The notes under the pieces are model-generated. The model was not told where the DNA came from. It searched no databases and saw only the letters and a list, made by a program, of their open reading frames with translations. This document shows positions 54,514-63,938 of a stretch of 64,000 nucleotides of DNA, piece by piece. A program made the translations under genes and the position numbers. This stretch comes from an uncultured Verrucomicrobiota bacterium (GTDB lineage: Bacteria; Verrucomicrobiota; Verrucomicrobiia; Opitutales; Seribacteraceae). The stretch is taken from assembly GCA_902612125.1 (NCBI GenBank), contig CACMBV010000010.1, positions 1 to 64,000 of the forward strand. The letters run 5' to 3'. Each line of letters begins with the position of its first letter. Position 1 is the stretch's first letter.

Positions 54514-55314
54514 ATGAAAGATATACTGATTGACGAAATCGCAAATAAGCTTAGCACGCATCTTCAAACTTTACAAAAATCCTTCATGCAATCTGGCAAG
54601 ATAAAGTTTTTTTACCTAGATAATTTAATTTCAGAGTCATTTTTAAAGCAGATTTCCGCAGCTTTCGATAAAAATATTTCAAAGTTGTTCGATAGAAAAT
54701 CTTTACGAGAAAATAAGAAGGTTGGTGTAAAATATGATGACTATGATCAAATTCTAAGCGATTTTACCGCTGCAATTCATTCACCAAGAATTATTGAATT
54801 GATTTCACATATTACTGAATTAGATGGGTTAGAACCTGACTCTAGTATGTATGCTGCAGGTCTAAGTTCAATGGGTTACGGAAATTTTCTTAATCCTCAT
54901 TTGGATAATTCTCACAACTTTGACAGATCCAAATATAGATGTCTCAATCTGCTTTACTATTGTACTCCTAATTGGGATGAAAAAAATGGTGGCAATCTTG
55001 AGCTATGGCCTGAAGGTCCACAAACAACTTCATTAACTATTTCTTCATTATGTAACAGACTTGTTGTTATGAAGACCGATAGGAATTCATGGCACTCAGT
55101 TTCTAAGGTTATTGTAAATAAAAATCGTAACTGTATATCAAATTACTACTTTAGTAAATTCTCACCCGATACTTCTGATTACAATCATGTCACAAGTTTT
55201 AGAGGAAACAAAGATCAGAAGTTTGTTGATATTCTTCTTAAATACGATGCTAAATTTAGAAATCTGTTAAGAAAAGTTTACAAGAAACAACATACTCGCC
55301 ATATCAAAGATTAA
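54514..55314 (+). CDS. 2-oxoglutarate/Fe(II)-dependent oxygenase
   Basis: 266-aa prolyl-4-hydroxylase-like dioxygenase. The iron triad is readable: His and Asp in NPHLDNSHNF and the distal His in DRNSWHSVSKV; Arg in NRNCISNYYFS would bind 2-oxoglutarate. An oxygenase within a polysaccharide cassette may hydroxylate a sugar or a lipid/protein acceptor. Substrate unknown. Confidence 0.75.
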   Translation: MKDILIDEIANKLSTHLQTLQKSFMQSGKIKFFYLDNLISESFLKQISAAFDKNISKLFDRKSLRENKKVGVKYDDYDQILSDFTAAIHSPRIIELISHITELDGLEPDSSMYAAGLSSMGYGNFLNPHLDNSHNFDRSKYRCLNLLYYCTPNWDEKNGGNLELWPEGPQTTSLTISSLCNRLVVMKTDRNSWHSVSKVIVNKNRNCISNYYFSKFSPDTSDYNHVTSFRGNKDQKFVDILLKYDAKFRNLLRKVYKKQHTRHIKD

Positions 55315-55368
55315 CTTTTTTAGATTATCTTCGATAACTTTTCTCAGAATCTAATACATCTTTGAAGT

Positions 55369-56484
55369 ATTAAAAATTTCCAACAAGAAAAATTAATTGT
55401 TGTTTCAGCAATAAACTTTATTGAAGGTGGACCATTAACTGTTTTACATAATCTCTTAGATGCTTTCAATTCAATAAATTCTAATAATTTTCGTATAATT
55501 ATTTTAATAAACAACAGAGAACTTTTAAAAGATTATCAATTTGATTATATTGAGTTTAAAAACTCAAAAAAATCATGGTTTTTTCGCCTTTATTATGAAT
55601 ATATACATTTTTATTTTCTGTCTTCTCGTTTAAATCCTTATATGTGGTTGTCTCTTCACGATATATCACCGTTTGTTAAATCTTCTCACAAATTAGTATA
55701 TTGTCATAATCCAGCACCTTTTTATAAGACAAATCTTAAAGATTTTTTCCTTTGTCCAAAGTTTTATCTTTTTTCCAAATTTTATTTATTTCTATACAAA
55801 TTCAATATTAAGAGCAATGACTATGTAATAGTTCAACAAGAATGGCTGCGAAATGAGTTTTCAAATTTTTTTAATAAATCTAATATTGTGGTATCACATC
55901 CAGTTTCAACTACACAGAAAAAAGTTACTATTTCTATCGAAAAATCTTTCGACGACGAAAAACTTATTCTTTTTTATCCAGCATTTCCAAGATCTTTTAA
56001 AAATTTTGAGGTCGTTTGCGCAGCGATATCTTTACTAGAAAAAAAATTACAGGAAAACTTAGAATTACGCTTGACGATACATGGTAACGAAAATCGTTAC
56101 TCACGGTTCATTTACAGAAAATATAATTCATTAGATTCGATCAATTTTATTGGTCTTAAAAATAAGGTTCAAATCATCGATGAGTACAATAATGCATCTT
56201 TCATTATATTCCCTTCTAAACTAGAAACATGGGGTCTACCTATTTCTGAAGCTAAAGTTTTAAACAAACCTTTGCTTGTTTCCGATCTACATTATGCCAG
56301 AGAAACTGTTGGTAATTACGAGTTTGTCTCTTTTTTGCCTCCTGATGAACCTCAAAAATGGGCTGATTGTTTCCAAAATATTATCGATAAAAATTTCCAA
56401 TTTACAGGGAACACTCTTGAAACCCCTGCTGAACCTTTTGCAAAAGATTGGTATTCGCTTTCATCATTTGTTTTAAATCTGTAA
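55369..56484 (+). CDS. Family 4 glycosyltransferase, apparent ATT start
   Basis: The open frame extends 91 codons upstream of its first ATG (55642) and encodes a full N-terminal domain: EKLIVVSAINFIEGGPLTVL carries the acceptor-domain glycine loop. The in-frame stop TGA at 55363 leaves ATT at 55369 as the only plausible initiator, giving MKNFQQEKLIVV. The C-terminal domain has FYPAFPRSFKNFEVV and FIIFPSKLETWGLPISEA. A start at 55642 would delete half the enzyme. Either a rare ATT start is used or the gene lost its ATG recently. Confidence 0.68.
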   Translation: MKNFQQEKLIVVSAINFIEGGPLTVLHNLLDAFNSINSNNFRIIILINNRELLKDYQFDYIEFKNSKKSWFFRLYYEYIHFYFLSSRLNPYMWLSLHDISPFVKSSHKLVYCHNPAPFYKTNLKDFFLCPKFYLFSKFYLFLYKFNIKSNDYVIVQQEWLRNEFSNFFNKSNIVVSHPVSTTQKKVTISIEKSFDDEKLILFYPAFPRSFKNFEVVCAAISLLEKKLQENLELRLTIHGNENRYSRFIYRKYNSLDSINFIGLKNKVQIIDEYNNASFIIFPSKLETWGLPISEAKVLNKPLLVSDLHYARETVGNYEFVSFLPPDEPQKWADCFQNIIDKNFQFTGNTLETPAEPFAKDWYSLSSFVLNL

Positions 56485-56491
56485 TACGATA

Positions 56492-57205
56492 ATGAGAACT
56501 TTATTTACTTTTTCAATTGTAAGTCATAATCAGGCAATTCTTGTTAACAAGCTTCTTGACGACTTAAATAATATTAAAGAAAGGTGTTTTGATGTTATCG
56601 TAACTTCTAATATTCCTGAAATTGTACCAATAAACCAAGTACACAGCTTTTCATTTACACTACTTAAAAATATTGATCCTCTTGGGTTCGGAGCAAATCA
56701 TAATCAAGCATTTCTACACTGTAAATCAGACTATTTCGTAATTTTAAATCCAGACATTTCAATTGACGAAATCAACATGAATAGTCTAACATCACACTTT
56801 CAAGACAAAAGTATCGGCATTGTTGCTCCTGCAATTGTTAACCCTCTTGGTTTTGTAGAAGATAGTGTTAGAGATTTTCCTACCCCATTAAATTTACTTT
56901 TAAGAATACTTCGCTTGCGAAAATGCAATATCCCTTCCGATATATCTATCGTTGATTGGGTTGCAGGAATGTTTATTTTAATTAAAAGTGATGTTTTTGT
57001 TGGAGTGAATGGTTTTGATGAAAAAAGATTTTACATGTACTTTGAAGATGTTGATTTATGTAAACGTGTTAATAAAAAAGGATATTCAATAATATATGAT
57101 CCTTCCCAGAAAGTTATTCACGACGCAAGGAGATCCAGCAGGAGGAACATCCGACATATTTCCTGGCATCTTTCAAGCATGCTACGATATTTTACAAATT
57201 ATTAA
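56492..57205 (+). CDS. Glycosyltransferase family 2, rhamnosyltransferase-like
   Basis: 237-aa GT-A enzyme resembling WbbL-type rhamnosyltransferases: LGFGANHNQAFLHC, the FVILNPDISI metal-binding strand, and WVAGMFILIKSDVF with FDEKRFYMYFEDVDLCKRV. It is shorter than usual (about 290) because the C-terminal extension is missing. It is the last intact gene of the AT-rich cassette. A dTDP-rhamnose donor would be expected, yet the adjacent rml genes are broken. Confidence 0.82.
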   Translation: MRTLFTFSIVSHNQAILVNKLLDDLNNIKERCFDVIVTSNIPEIVPINQVHSFSFTLLKNIDPLGFGANHNQAFLHCKSDYFVILNPDISIDEINMNSLTSHFQDKSIGIVAPAIVNPLGFVEDSVRDFPTPLNLLLRILRLRKCNIPSDISIVDWVAGMFILIKSDVFVGVNGFDEKRFYMYFEDVDLCKRVNKKGYSIIYDPSQKVIHDARRSSRRNIRHISWHLSSMLRYFTNY

Positions 57206-57263
57206 TTAAGGTTTTGTCGAAAATTTGTTTTTTAAAATTCTCGTTATTTATCTATTATAAATT

Positions 57264-58130
57264 ATGAAATACCTTTTGATTGGAAAGAATGGTTATGTTG
57301 GAAAAAAGTTTTGCTTAATTTCAAAACTTAAAAATAACTTAATTTCAATTGGAAGGGATACTTTAAACTACTACGACAAGGCACTTATAAGTAATTTTAT
57401 TACACAAAATAAAATTTATTTTTTGATTAATGCAGCTGGGTATACCGGAAAGCCTAATGTGGATGCCTGCGAACTGGCAAAAGCAGAATGTTTATCTGGA
57501 AACGCGGTATTGCCGGGGATTATTCGTGAAGTTTGTGAAGATTTGAACATACCATGGGGTCATGTTTCCAGTGGTTGTAGCTTTTCCGGAAGAAGGCAGG
57601 ACGGTAAGGGTTGGGCAGAAGAAGATGAACCCAATTTTTCATTTCGATCACCTCCCTGCAGTTTTTACAGTGGTACCAAGTCTTTAGGTGAATAAGTTTT
57701 GGAAGGATCAAGAAATTGCTACATTTGGAGACTATGTATTCCATTCAATGATGAGAGAAGTCCGAGGAATTACCTTAAGAAATTACTGAATTACGATTCC
57801 TTGCTGGAGGCTGAAAATTCAGTTTCTCATTTGTAAGAGTTTGTTCAAAAGTGCATAGAATGTTTCGTGAAAAAAGTCGAACCTAGGATATACAATATGA
57901 CGAACCCTGGATCCGTGACGACCAACCAAGTTACGGAATGGATGCTGGAAGAGGAGGTGACGGATAAACAATTTCAATTTTTTGAGAATGAAGAGCAATT
58001 TATGAGTAATCCGGCAATATCTCCTCGTTCTAATTGCGTTTTGGATACAACTAAAGCAGAAAAGGCCGGAATTGGTATGAGACCCGTTGAGGAGGCAATG
58101 CATGAATCCATGCAAAAATGGTTAAGTTAG
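57264..58130 (+). pseudogene. RmlD-like sugar-nucleotide reductase, two in-frame stops
   Basis: One continuous 288-codon frame for an SDR-type dTDP-sugar reductase, interrupted by TAA at 57693-57695 and TAA at 57834-57836. Recognisable parts on both sides of the stops: LIGKNGYVGKKF, LINAAGYTGKPNVDACE, FYSGTKSLGE before the first stop, then YIWRLCIPFNDERSPRNY between, and IYNMTNPGSVTTNQVTEWM after the second. The first stop fits a GAA to TAA change. The downstream part could start only internally. The 5' 170 bases are AT-rich, whereas the rest has the higher GC of the flank, so the cassette boundary lies inside this gene. Confidence 0.82.
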
Positions 58131-58137
58131 CCGCAGT

Positions 58138-59190
58138 ATGAAAAATATTTTAGCAACGGGAGGTCTCGGGTTTATCGGGTCTAATTTCATTCGTCTTCTA
58201 CTGAAAAGCGGTAATTTCGATCAGGTCATTAACTTCGACAAGCTTACCTATGCGGGGAACCCGGAAAACCTGCAAAATCTGGAAAAAGAGAATTAATATC
58301 ATTTTATCCAAGCATATATATGTGATGAGGATGCTGTGCTCCAAGCACTGGAAGGCTACGAGGTTGATGCAGTAGTAAATTTTGCTGCGGAGAGTCATGT
58401 TGATGGCTCGATCGATGGCCCTGAACCCTTCGTGCATACAAATGTTGTGGGTACCCTTCGACTACTTGAATCCACCAAATCATACCTAGCTGAAGTTGCC
58501 GGAGATAAAAGGGATTCCTTTCGTTTTCTGCATGTTTCCACAGATGAAGTGTATGGATCATTAAAACCTGAAGATCCTGCCTTCAGTGAAACCAACCCAT
58601 ACGCTCCAAAGAGCCCGTATTCCGCTTCCAAGGCATCGGCAGATCATTTAGTTCGTGCGTATCATCATACTTTCGGACTGCCTGTGCTCACGACTAATTG
58701 CTCGAACAATTACGGACCCTATCAGTTTCCTGAAAAGTTGATTCCTTTGATGATCTTGAATGCCTGTGAGGGAAAAAATCTTCCGATTTACGGCGACGGC
58801 TCAAACATCAGGGATTAGTTACATGTGGAAGATCATTGCTCCGGGATTTTAGCAGTTCTTCAACAAGGAAGGGTGGGGGAAACTTATTGTATTGGAGGAG
58901 CTTCAGAAAAGACAAATATGGAAGTCATTGATATGCTATGCAATATTTTGGATCGGCACCATCCTAGTGGTGCACCTCATAATCAATTGAAGACTTTTGT
59001 TACCGATCGCCCGGGGCATGATCATCAGTATGCGATTGATTTATCTAAGATTAAAAACGAGCTGGGTTGGCAACCTTCCTATTCCTTTGAAGAAGGAATG
59101 GAGCAAACTGTGGAATGGTATCGCATCCATCAAGAATGGTGCACAAATGTGACTTCAGGTACGTATCAAAGAGAGAGGCTAGGCATCTAA
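58138..59190 (+). pseudogene. rmlB: dTDP-glucose 4,6-dehydratase gene with two in-frame stops
   Basis: Full-length 350-codon rmlB frame with TAA at 58294-58296 and TAG at 58816-58818; no frameshift. Protein landmarks: [95 protein letters not shown]. The TAG replaces the Trp of the invariant N-I-R-D-W motif, one base from TGG. The longest uninterrupted piece, 58336-58818, lacks both the N-terminal NAD motif and the C-terminal domain, so the gene should be inactive unless the stops are read through. Confidence 0.85.
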
Positions 59191-60080
59191 TGAGCAACCG
59201 AAAAGGAATTGTATTGGCTGGCGGATCAGGAACCCGTCTCTATCCACTGACGATGGCGGTAAGTAAGCAGTTGATGCCGGTTTATGACAAGCCGATGATT
59301 TACTACCCGATCTCAATATTAATGCTTTCTGGGACTCGTGAAATTCTGATCATCTCCACTCCAAGAGATTTACCTATGTTCAGGCAACTATTGGGTGATG
59401 GGTCTCGCTTTGGAGTCTCTTTTTCTTATGAGGAACAACCCAGTCCGGATGGATTAGCACAGGCTTTTCTAATTGGGGAACAATTTCTTGGAGATTCTCC
59501 ATCAACTTTAATATTAGGGGATAATTTCTTTTACGGACATGAATTGGAGAAAACCCTCTATGATGCCAACGCTAAGGAGTTGGGTGCCATGATCTTTGGA
59601 TATCATTTTTCGGATCCTGAAAACTACGGAGTGGTTGAGTTTGATAAATCCGGAAAAGCGGTGTCGCTTGAAGAGAAACCCGAAGAACCCAAATCCAAAT
59701 ATGCGGTCCCTGGGCTCTATTTTTACAATCAGCAAGTATGTTCGATTGTCAAAGAATTAAAACCTTCCGCTCGGGGTGAACTTGAGATTACCGATCTTAA
59801 CCGGGTTTACTTGGAGGGAGGAAATCTATCAGTTGAAGTAATGGGACGAGGTACAGCTTGGTTGGATACGGGCAGTCATGAGAATTTGGCATCGGCTACG
59901 GAATTCGTTAAAGTAATCGAGCGACGCCAAGGATTGAAGATCGCCTGCCTGGAAGAAATCGCCTTTTACAAAAATTGGATGTCTACTGATGAGCTGGAAA
60001 AAGCAGTTACTGCACACGGTTCTTCCAGTTATGGGCTATATTTGAAGAGGATTTTGAATAATGCATCCGAAACTAAATAA
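59190..60080 (+). CDS. rmlA: Glucose-1-phosphate thymidylyltransferase
   Basis: 296-aa RmlA, forming dTDP-glucose. [59 protein letters not shown] and [19 protein letters not shown] are all intact, and the length is normal. The ATG at 59190 overlaps the last base of the rmlB frame. It remains open although the rmlB and rmlD-like genes before it carry stops, which suggests recent inactivation or an independent use of dTDP-glucose. Confidence 0.93.
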   Translation: MSNRKGIVLAGGSGTRLYPLTMAVSKQLMPVYDKPMIYYPISILMLSGTREILIISTPRDLPMFRQLLGDGSRFGVSFSYEEQPSPDGLAQAFLIGEQFLGDSPSTLILGDNFFYGHELEKTLYDANAKELGAMIFGYHFSDPENYGVVEFDKSGKAVSLEEKPEEPKSKYAVPGLYFYNQQVCSIVKELKPSARGELEITDLNRVYLEGGNLSVEVMGRGTAWLDTGSHENLASATEFVKVIERRQGLKIACLEEIAFYKNWMSTDELEKAVTAHGSSSYGLYLKRILNNASETK

Positions 60081-60082
60081 GA

Positions 60083-60166
60083 CTTTCAGCAAATTATAAA
60101 CAGGTAGCCGGAATTTCTGATGTCAACATGACTACCGATCAGATAATGAATTTAACTCGCGATTAG
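60083..60166 (+). pseudogene. Antitoxin gene remnant (3' part)
   Basis: A frame lacking its own 5' end encodes SANYKQVAGISDVNMTTDQI followed by MNLTRD and stop, typical of the C-terminus of short antitoxins paired with PIN toxins. It begins directly after the rmlA stop, so a deletion probably joined the two. The PIN gene follows two bases later. Confidence 0.5.
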
Positions 60167-60167
60167 T

Positions 60168-60573
60168 TTGGTTATTTTGGTCGATTCAAATGTTTTGTTA
60201 GATATTTTTACCCGAGACTCCAATTGGTTTGATTGGTCTTTAAAGGCTTTATCTGATGCCTCAAGCATCCGCAGACTTGTCATCAACCCGATAATTTATT
60301 CTGAAATCTCTATTGGATTCAATTCAGTTCAAGAATTAGATTTATTGCTTAATGAAATCGGTTTATTGAATGAGCCACTCTTAACTGAGGTTTCTTTCTT
60401 AGGAGGCAAAGCTTTTATGGGATAGTCAAAAGGGAGGAACTAAGAATTCTCCATTAACAGATTTTTATATTGGAGCACACGCTTCGAATGCAAACTATAA
60501 ATTGCTAACCAGAGATAAACACAGATTTTTAAATTACTTCTCCCAATTGCAAATCATTGGACCCAATAATTAA
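60168..60573 (+). pseudogene. PIN-domain (VapC-like) toxin, frameshifted
   Basis: The first frame (TTG at 60168 to the stop at 60423-60425) encodes ILVDSNVLLDIFTRDSNWFD, with the first catalytic Asp, and ends GGKAFMG. The domain continues in the +1 frame from about 60412 to 60573 with GGTKNSPLTDFYIGAHA and LLTRDKHRF, which carry the remaining acidic residues and the conserved C-terminal TRD. A single indel near 60410-60420 therefore broke an otherwise complete ~130-aa PIN toxin. Confidence 0.78.
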
Positions 60574-60752
60574 AGTTTTCAACATCTGTCTAAAGAGCAT
60601 ACTGTAGAGGAATGGGGCGGTTGTTGAAGATTAGTTTGATTGGAGTACTACATAATTTTATAGCTTAGAGAATGGTTGTTTCAAACCAAAATTTAAACCA
60701 CCTTTCAGAAATTGACTAATTTGCAATTTTATGTCATTCAATCTCTAGTAAT

Positions 60753-62270
60753 GTGATTCCATCCATTTACAGTTTATTTGTTTTAGGAGCTATTTTCACC
60801 TGTATCATTACTCCAATTATCAGGCATTTGGCCATGCGTAAGGGGTTTGTGGATTGTCCCCAGCGTGCCCGTAAAGTCCATCAACAAGCCACTCCAAGAC
60901 TTGGCGGTGCTGCGATCTTGCTCTCTTTTCTAGCGGTGATGTGTTTAGGAGGATTTTCTGTTCCTCAAATTCGTGAAATGATGTGGGGGAACAATCCGAT
61001 TATCGGATCTATACTCATTGGATCGATTGGGATCTTCGCAATTGGTTTTTTGGATGATTTAGCGCGTTTATCACCCAAAACGAAGCTTTTTGGTGAGTTT
61101 TTGATTGCAGGACTTGTTGTTTGGGGTGCTGAATTATCATTTTCCACTGTCCAGTTTCTTGGTCTTGGATCGATTGACTTCTCTGCGTGGGTTGCGTTTG
61201 GTTTAGCCTGTCTGTGGATCGTGGGAATGGCAAATGCCATCAACTTAATTGACGGATTAGATGGTCTTGCATCAGGAATAACCGTTGCTGGTTTGCTTGC
61301 AGTTTCATTAGTTGGTTATCTTGCAGGAATTACAAGTGTCACTTGGATGTCGACCCTTCTAATCGGTTGCTTGCTTGGTTTCTTAGTCTACAACAGTCGC
61401 CCAGCCTCTATCTTTCTTGGAGATTGTGGTAGCCTGACTATTGGATACCTGGCCGGATGTTTAACCCTATTGGCGAGCTTCCGCGAAGGAGGTGTGCTTG
61501 ATGGTATCTTCCCAGTGCTTGCATTTGCCCTACCCATATTGGATTGCGTGTTCGCCATTATTCGGAGAACAATGCGTGGCCGATCTCCATTTTCTCCGGA
61601 CATGGAGCATTTTCACCATCGCTTGATGGCGAAAGGATTATCTCATGGCAAGGCAGTGCTTGCCATGTGGGCGATGGCTTTTGCTTCTTCATTAGTTGCG
61701 ATTGCGGCCGCTTTCGGAAAAGGAGATCAATTGTTTGCGGTTTTTGTCTTTTTTGGATTGGGCGGTTTCATACTGCTGCGATATCTTGGATACTTTCGTT
61801 TTGAGTTTTTCGGCGAAGGTTTATCTACACTTATGCACGATCGTAAAAGTGCTAAGTCTGTTGAGTTGGCAATTAAGGAAGCTGAGAGTATGGCTTGCGG
61901 TTTAGACTCTCTGGACAAAGTGCATGCATGCTTGGGTAAAGTAGGAGAAGCCATGAGATTTCACGATGTGCAGGCATCGTTTTTTACCTCAAATGGGAGG
62001 CTGGGTTCAGACTTAAGTTTAGATGATCCAAATGTTGGAAGAGTTGTTTCATGGAAAGATCCACAACAAAATGGATATTTTTCCAGAGATAAAGAATTTG
62101 TGGTGGAGTTTCAAATTTCCGGTAGAAATTATTCCTATGGAAAAATCCGATATGTTTTTATGGACGGGCGTAGCAATTTAAGCGTTCAGGATGAAGTACT
62201 CTTAGAACGGGTTCATGACGCATTAGCCATATTGGCTGGTAGACTTCGAAAGACTGAATATAAAATTTAA
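60753..62270 (+). CDS. Undecaprenyl-phosphate sugar-1-phosphate transferase (WecA/TagO family) with C-terminal extension
   Basis: 505-aa polytopic enzyme that starts repeat-unit synthesis by loading a HexNAc-1-phosphate (probably GlcNAc) on undecaprenyl phosphate. Family motifs: RKVHQQATPRLGGAAILLSF, the Mg-binding GFLDDLARLSPKTKL, NAINLIDGLDGLASG, FLGDCGSL and HFHHRLM. WecA proteins end near residue 350-370; here about 140 further residues form a soluble domain (from roughly DRKSAKSVELAIKEAESM) that I do not recognise. GTG start. Similar long forms occur in some Verrucomicrobiota/Planctomycetota, as far as I recall. Confidence 0.85.
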   Translation: MIPSIYSLFVLGAIFTCIITPIIRHLAMRKGFVDCPQRARKVHQQATPRLGGAAILLSFLAVMCLGGFSVPQIREMMWGNNPIIGSILIGSIGIFAIGFLDDLARLSPKTKLFGEFLIAGLVVWGAELSFSTVQFLGLGSIDFSAWVAFGLACLWIVGMANAINLIDGLDGLASGITVAGLLAVSLVGYLAGITSVTWMSTLLIGCLLGFLVYNSRPASIFLGDCGSLTIGYLAGCLTLLASFREGGVLDGIFPVLAFALPILDCVFAIIRRTMRGRSPFSPDMEHFHHRLMAKGLSHGKAVLAMWAMAFASSLVAIAAAFGKGDQLFAVFVFFGLGGFILLRYLGYFRFEFFGEGLSTLMHDRKSAKSVELAIKEAESMACGLDSLDKVHACLGKVGEAMRFHDVQASFFTSNGRLGSDLSLDDPNVGRVVSWKDPQQNGYFSRDKEFVVEFQISGRNYSYGKIRYVFMDGRSNLSVQDEVLLERVHDALAILAGRLRKTEYKI

Positions 62271-62405
62271 AATCCAAAAAACATCAAAGATTTCTGAAAA
62301 AATCCAACCTATTTTTTAGTCTAATTTTGAAACTAGAAACACCTCTCTTTTATTTGTGAACTAAGCTACCGGCAAATTATTATCATAAATTTTGCAACCC
62401 GATAA

Positions 62406-63638
62406 GTGCTTCAATCTAATCCATTAATCCATCTTTTCACTCATGAATATCCATATGGAAAAGCTGAATCATTTATTGAAGAGGAAGTACGTCGACTACA
62501 AAAATATGGTGTTGTGGTTGTAGTTCCTGCGTTTTGTAAAAACACAGAAAAAAGAACCCTACCTCATGGTGCTAAACTTGAAAAATCTCTCTCCCAGTAC
62601 AGTTGGTTTCAAATCTTTAAATCGCCCTACATACTTAAGAGTGTAATCTCAGAATTACCAAAAGAAGTTTTTGACAGAGGACTTTTGATTTTTCGGCTAA
62701 AGTCTCAGATTGCTATTTGGTCTTACATTTTCCGAGTTGCTAGGTTTATGTGCTGGATTTTAGGAACACCTGCAGGTCAACAAGTTCGAAAGGCAATGAG
62801 TTTTTGGTCCAACTCAGAGGCTGTTGGTCTTGCTGTTGCAAAAAAACACAGAACTAGTCTTCGCTTTGTAAGTCGTTCGCATCGTTTTGATATTTGGGAA
62901 CAATACAATCCTTATAGCTACCTTCCTTTTCGGAGTTTACTTGCCAGTCAAGCATCATTTCTCTTACCTTGCTCTTCTGCAGGTGCTGAACATATTAAAA
63001 AGAAAATAAGTGGTTCAATGCGTGTGCTAGTTGCTCCTCTTGGTGTTGACCGCCTTGTAGAGCCCAATCTCAATGAGTGTAGGCAAACTGTAGATCAAGC
63101 CGTTATTTTAACTTGCTCAAGTGGAGCAGTCGTGAAGCGATTGGGGTTGATTACTCAATCAATGATTTTGGCAGCAAAAAAGGACCCAGATATATCGTGG
63201 AGATGGATACATCTAGGCGAAGGAATTGAACAGATTAAACCTATATTAGAAATGTGTCCAAAAAATCTTAATGTTGAACTTCCCGGTCCGGTATCTCGTT
63301 TAGAAGTTTTTCATTATCACCGAGATCACAAACCAAATGTATTCGTAAACCTTTCATCTTCAGAAGGTGTCCCAATAACGGTAATGGAAGCACTGTCTAT
63401 GGGAACTCCAGTGGTAGCCACAGCAGCAGGTGGAACAGGAGATATTGTTGATGCAGAGGTGGGTGTACTTTTACCAGTTGAGATTGATTCAGCATCAGCA
63501 GCAGCATCGATTCGGTATGTTTTAGAAACTTCAGAATCCAAGCGTGTTGCGGCTATCGATCGATGGCAAAAGACTGCATCAAGTGAGGTTGCTCAAGCAG
63601 TGCTTGATTTTGTAATACCTAAACTTCTAACTGATTAG
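62406..63638 (+). CDS. Glycosyltransferase, GT-B fold family 4
   Basis: 410-aa GT4-type enzyme. The N-terminal LIHLFTHEYPYGKAESFIEEE matches a subgroup found in exopolysaccharide loci. The C-terminal domain has LTCSSGAVVKRLGLI, IHLGEGIEQIKPIL and the nucleotide-sugar signature SSSEGVPITVMEALSMGTP. GTG start. Located between the initiating transferase and the 2-epimerase, it may add the second sugar. Confidence 0.85.
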   Translation: MLQSNPLIHLFTHEYPYGKAESFIEEEVRRLQKYGVVVVVPAFCKNTEKRTLPHGAKLEKSLSQYSWFQIFKSPYILKSVISELPKEVFDRGLLIFRLKSQIAIWSYIFRVARFMCWILGTPAGQQVRKAMSFWSNSEAVGLAVAKKHRTSLRFVSRSHRFDIWEQYNPYSYLPFRSLLASQASFLLPCSSAGAEHIKKKISGSMRVLVAPLGVDRLVEPNLNECRQTVDQAVILTCSSGAVVKRLGLITQSMILAAKKDPDISWRWIHLGEGIEQIKPILEMCPKNLNVELPGPVSRLEVFHYHRDHKPNVFVNLSSSEGVPITVMEALSMGTPVVATAAGGTGDIVDAEVGVLLPVEIDSASAAASIRYVLETSESKRVAAIDRWQKTASSEVAQAVLDFVIPKLLTD

Positions 63639-63938
63639 CGTTCAAGAGTGAATACGACCTCTTTTTTTTTGTGTTAATTTGTAAAATAATATGTAGCTCC
63701 AACTCATATTTTTTTTAGGAGCTTCAGTTGGCTTTGAATGTACTCATTAGAATCATCCTTAGCGTTATTATCGGTATTAAATTATAGAACTCAGCTTATA
63801 TGCTTTATGCATAAGTTTTTAAACGAAATGGCTAAAAACAAACAAAAAAAGTATTTTACTTTTTGCCAAGATATATTTTTTAAGATCTCCAAAGTTCAGT
63901 TTTTTTAAAATAGGGCTTTTGTACAAAAATATGTCATA
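63639..63938. other. AT-rich intergenic region
   Basis: About 300 bases without a convincing gene. A T-run at about 63661-63670 could end transcription, but I find no stable hairpin before it. Around 63692-63730 short inverted matches (AGCTCC with GGAGCT, CCAACT with AGTTGG) would form competing stems; their purpose is unclear. Confidence 0.4.

Noticed and set aside
57837-57850. TTTGTTCAA half-site resembling the GbsR-like operator
   Set aside because: Only one arm is present and it lies inside the broken RmlD-like coding sequence.
57264-59190. Stop-codon reassignment explaining the in-frame TAA/TAG codons
   Set aside because: All neighbouring genes end at TAA, TAG or TGA with normal lengths and ATGA-type overlaps, so a general recoding is excluded.
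63692-63730. JUMPstart/ops antitermination element before the 2-epimerase
   Set aside because: The sequence contains GGAGCTTCAGTTGG but lacks the GGCGGTAGCGT-like ops core.
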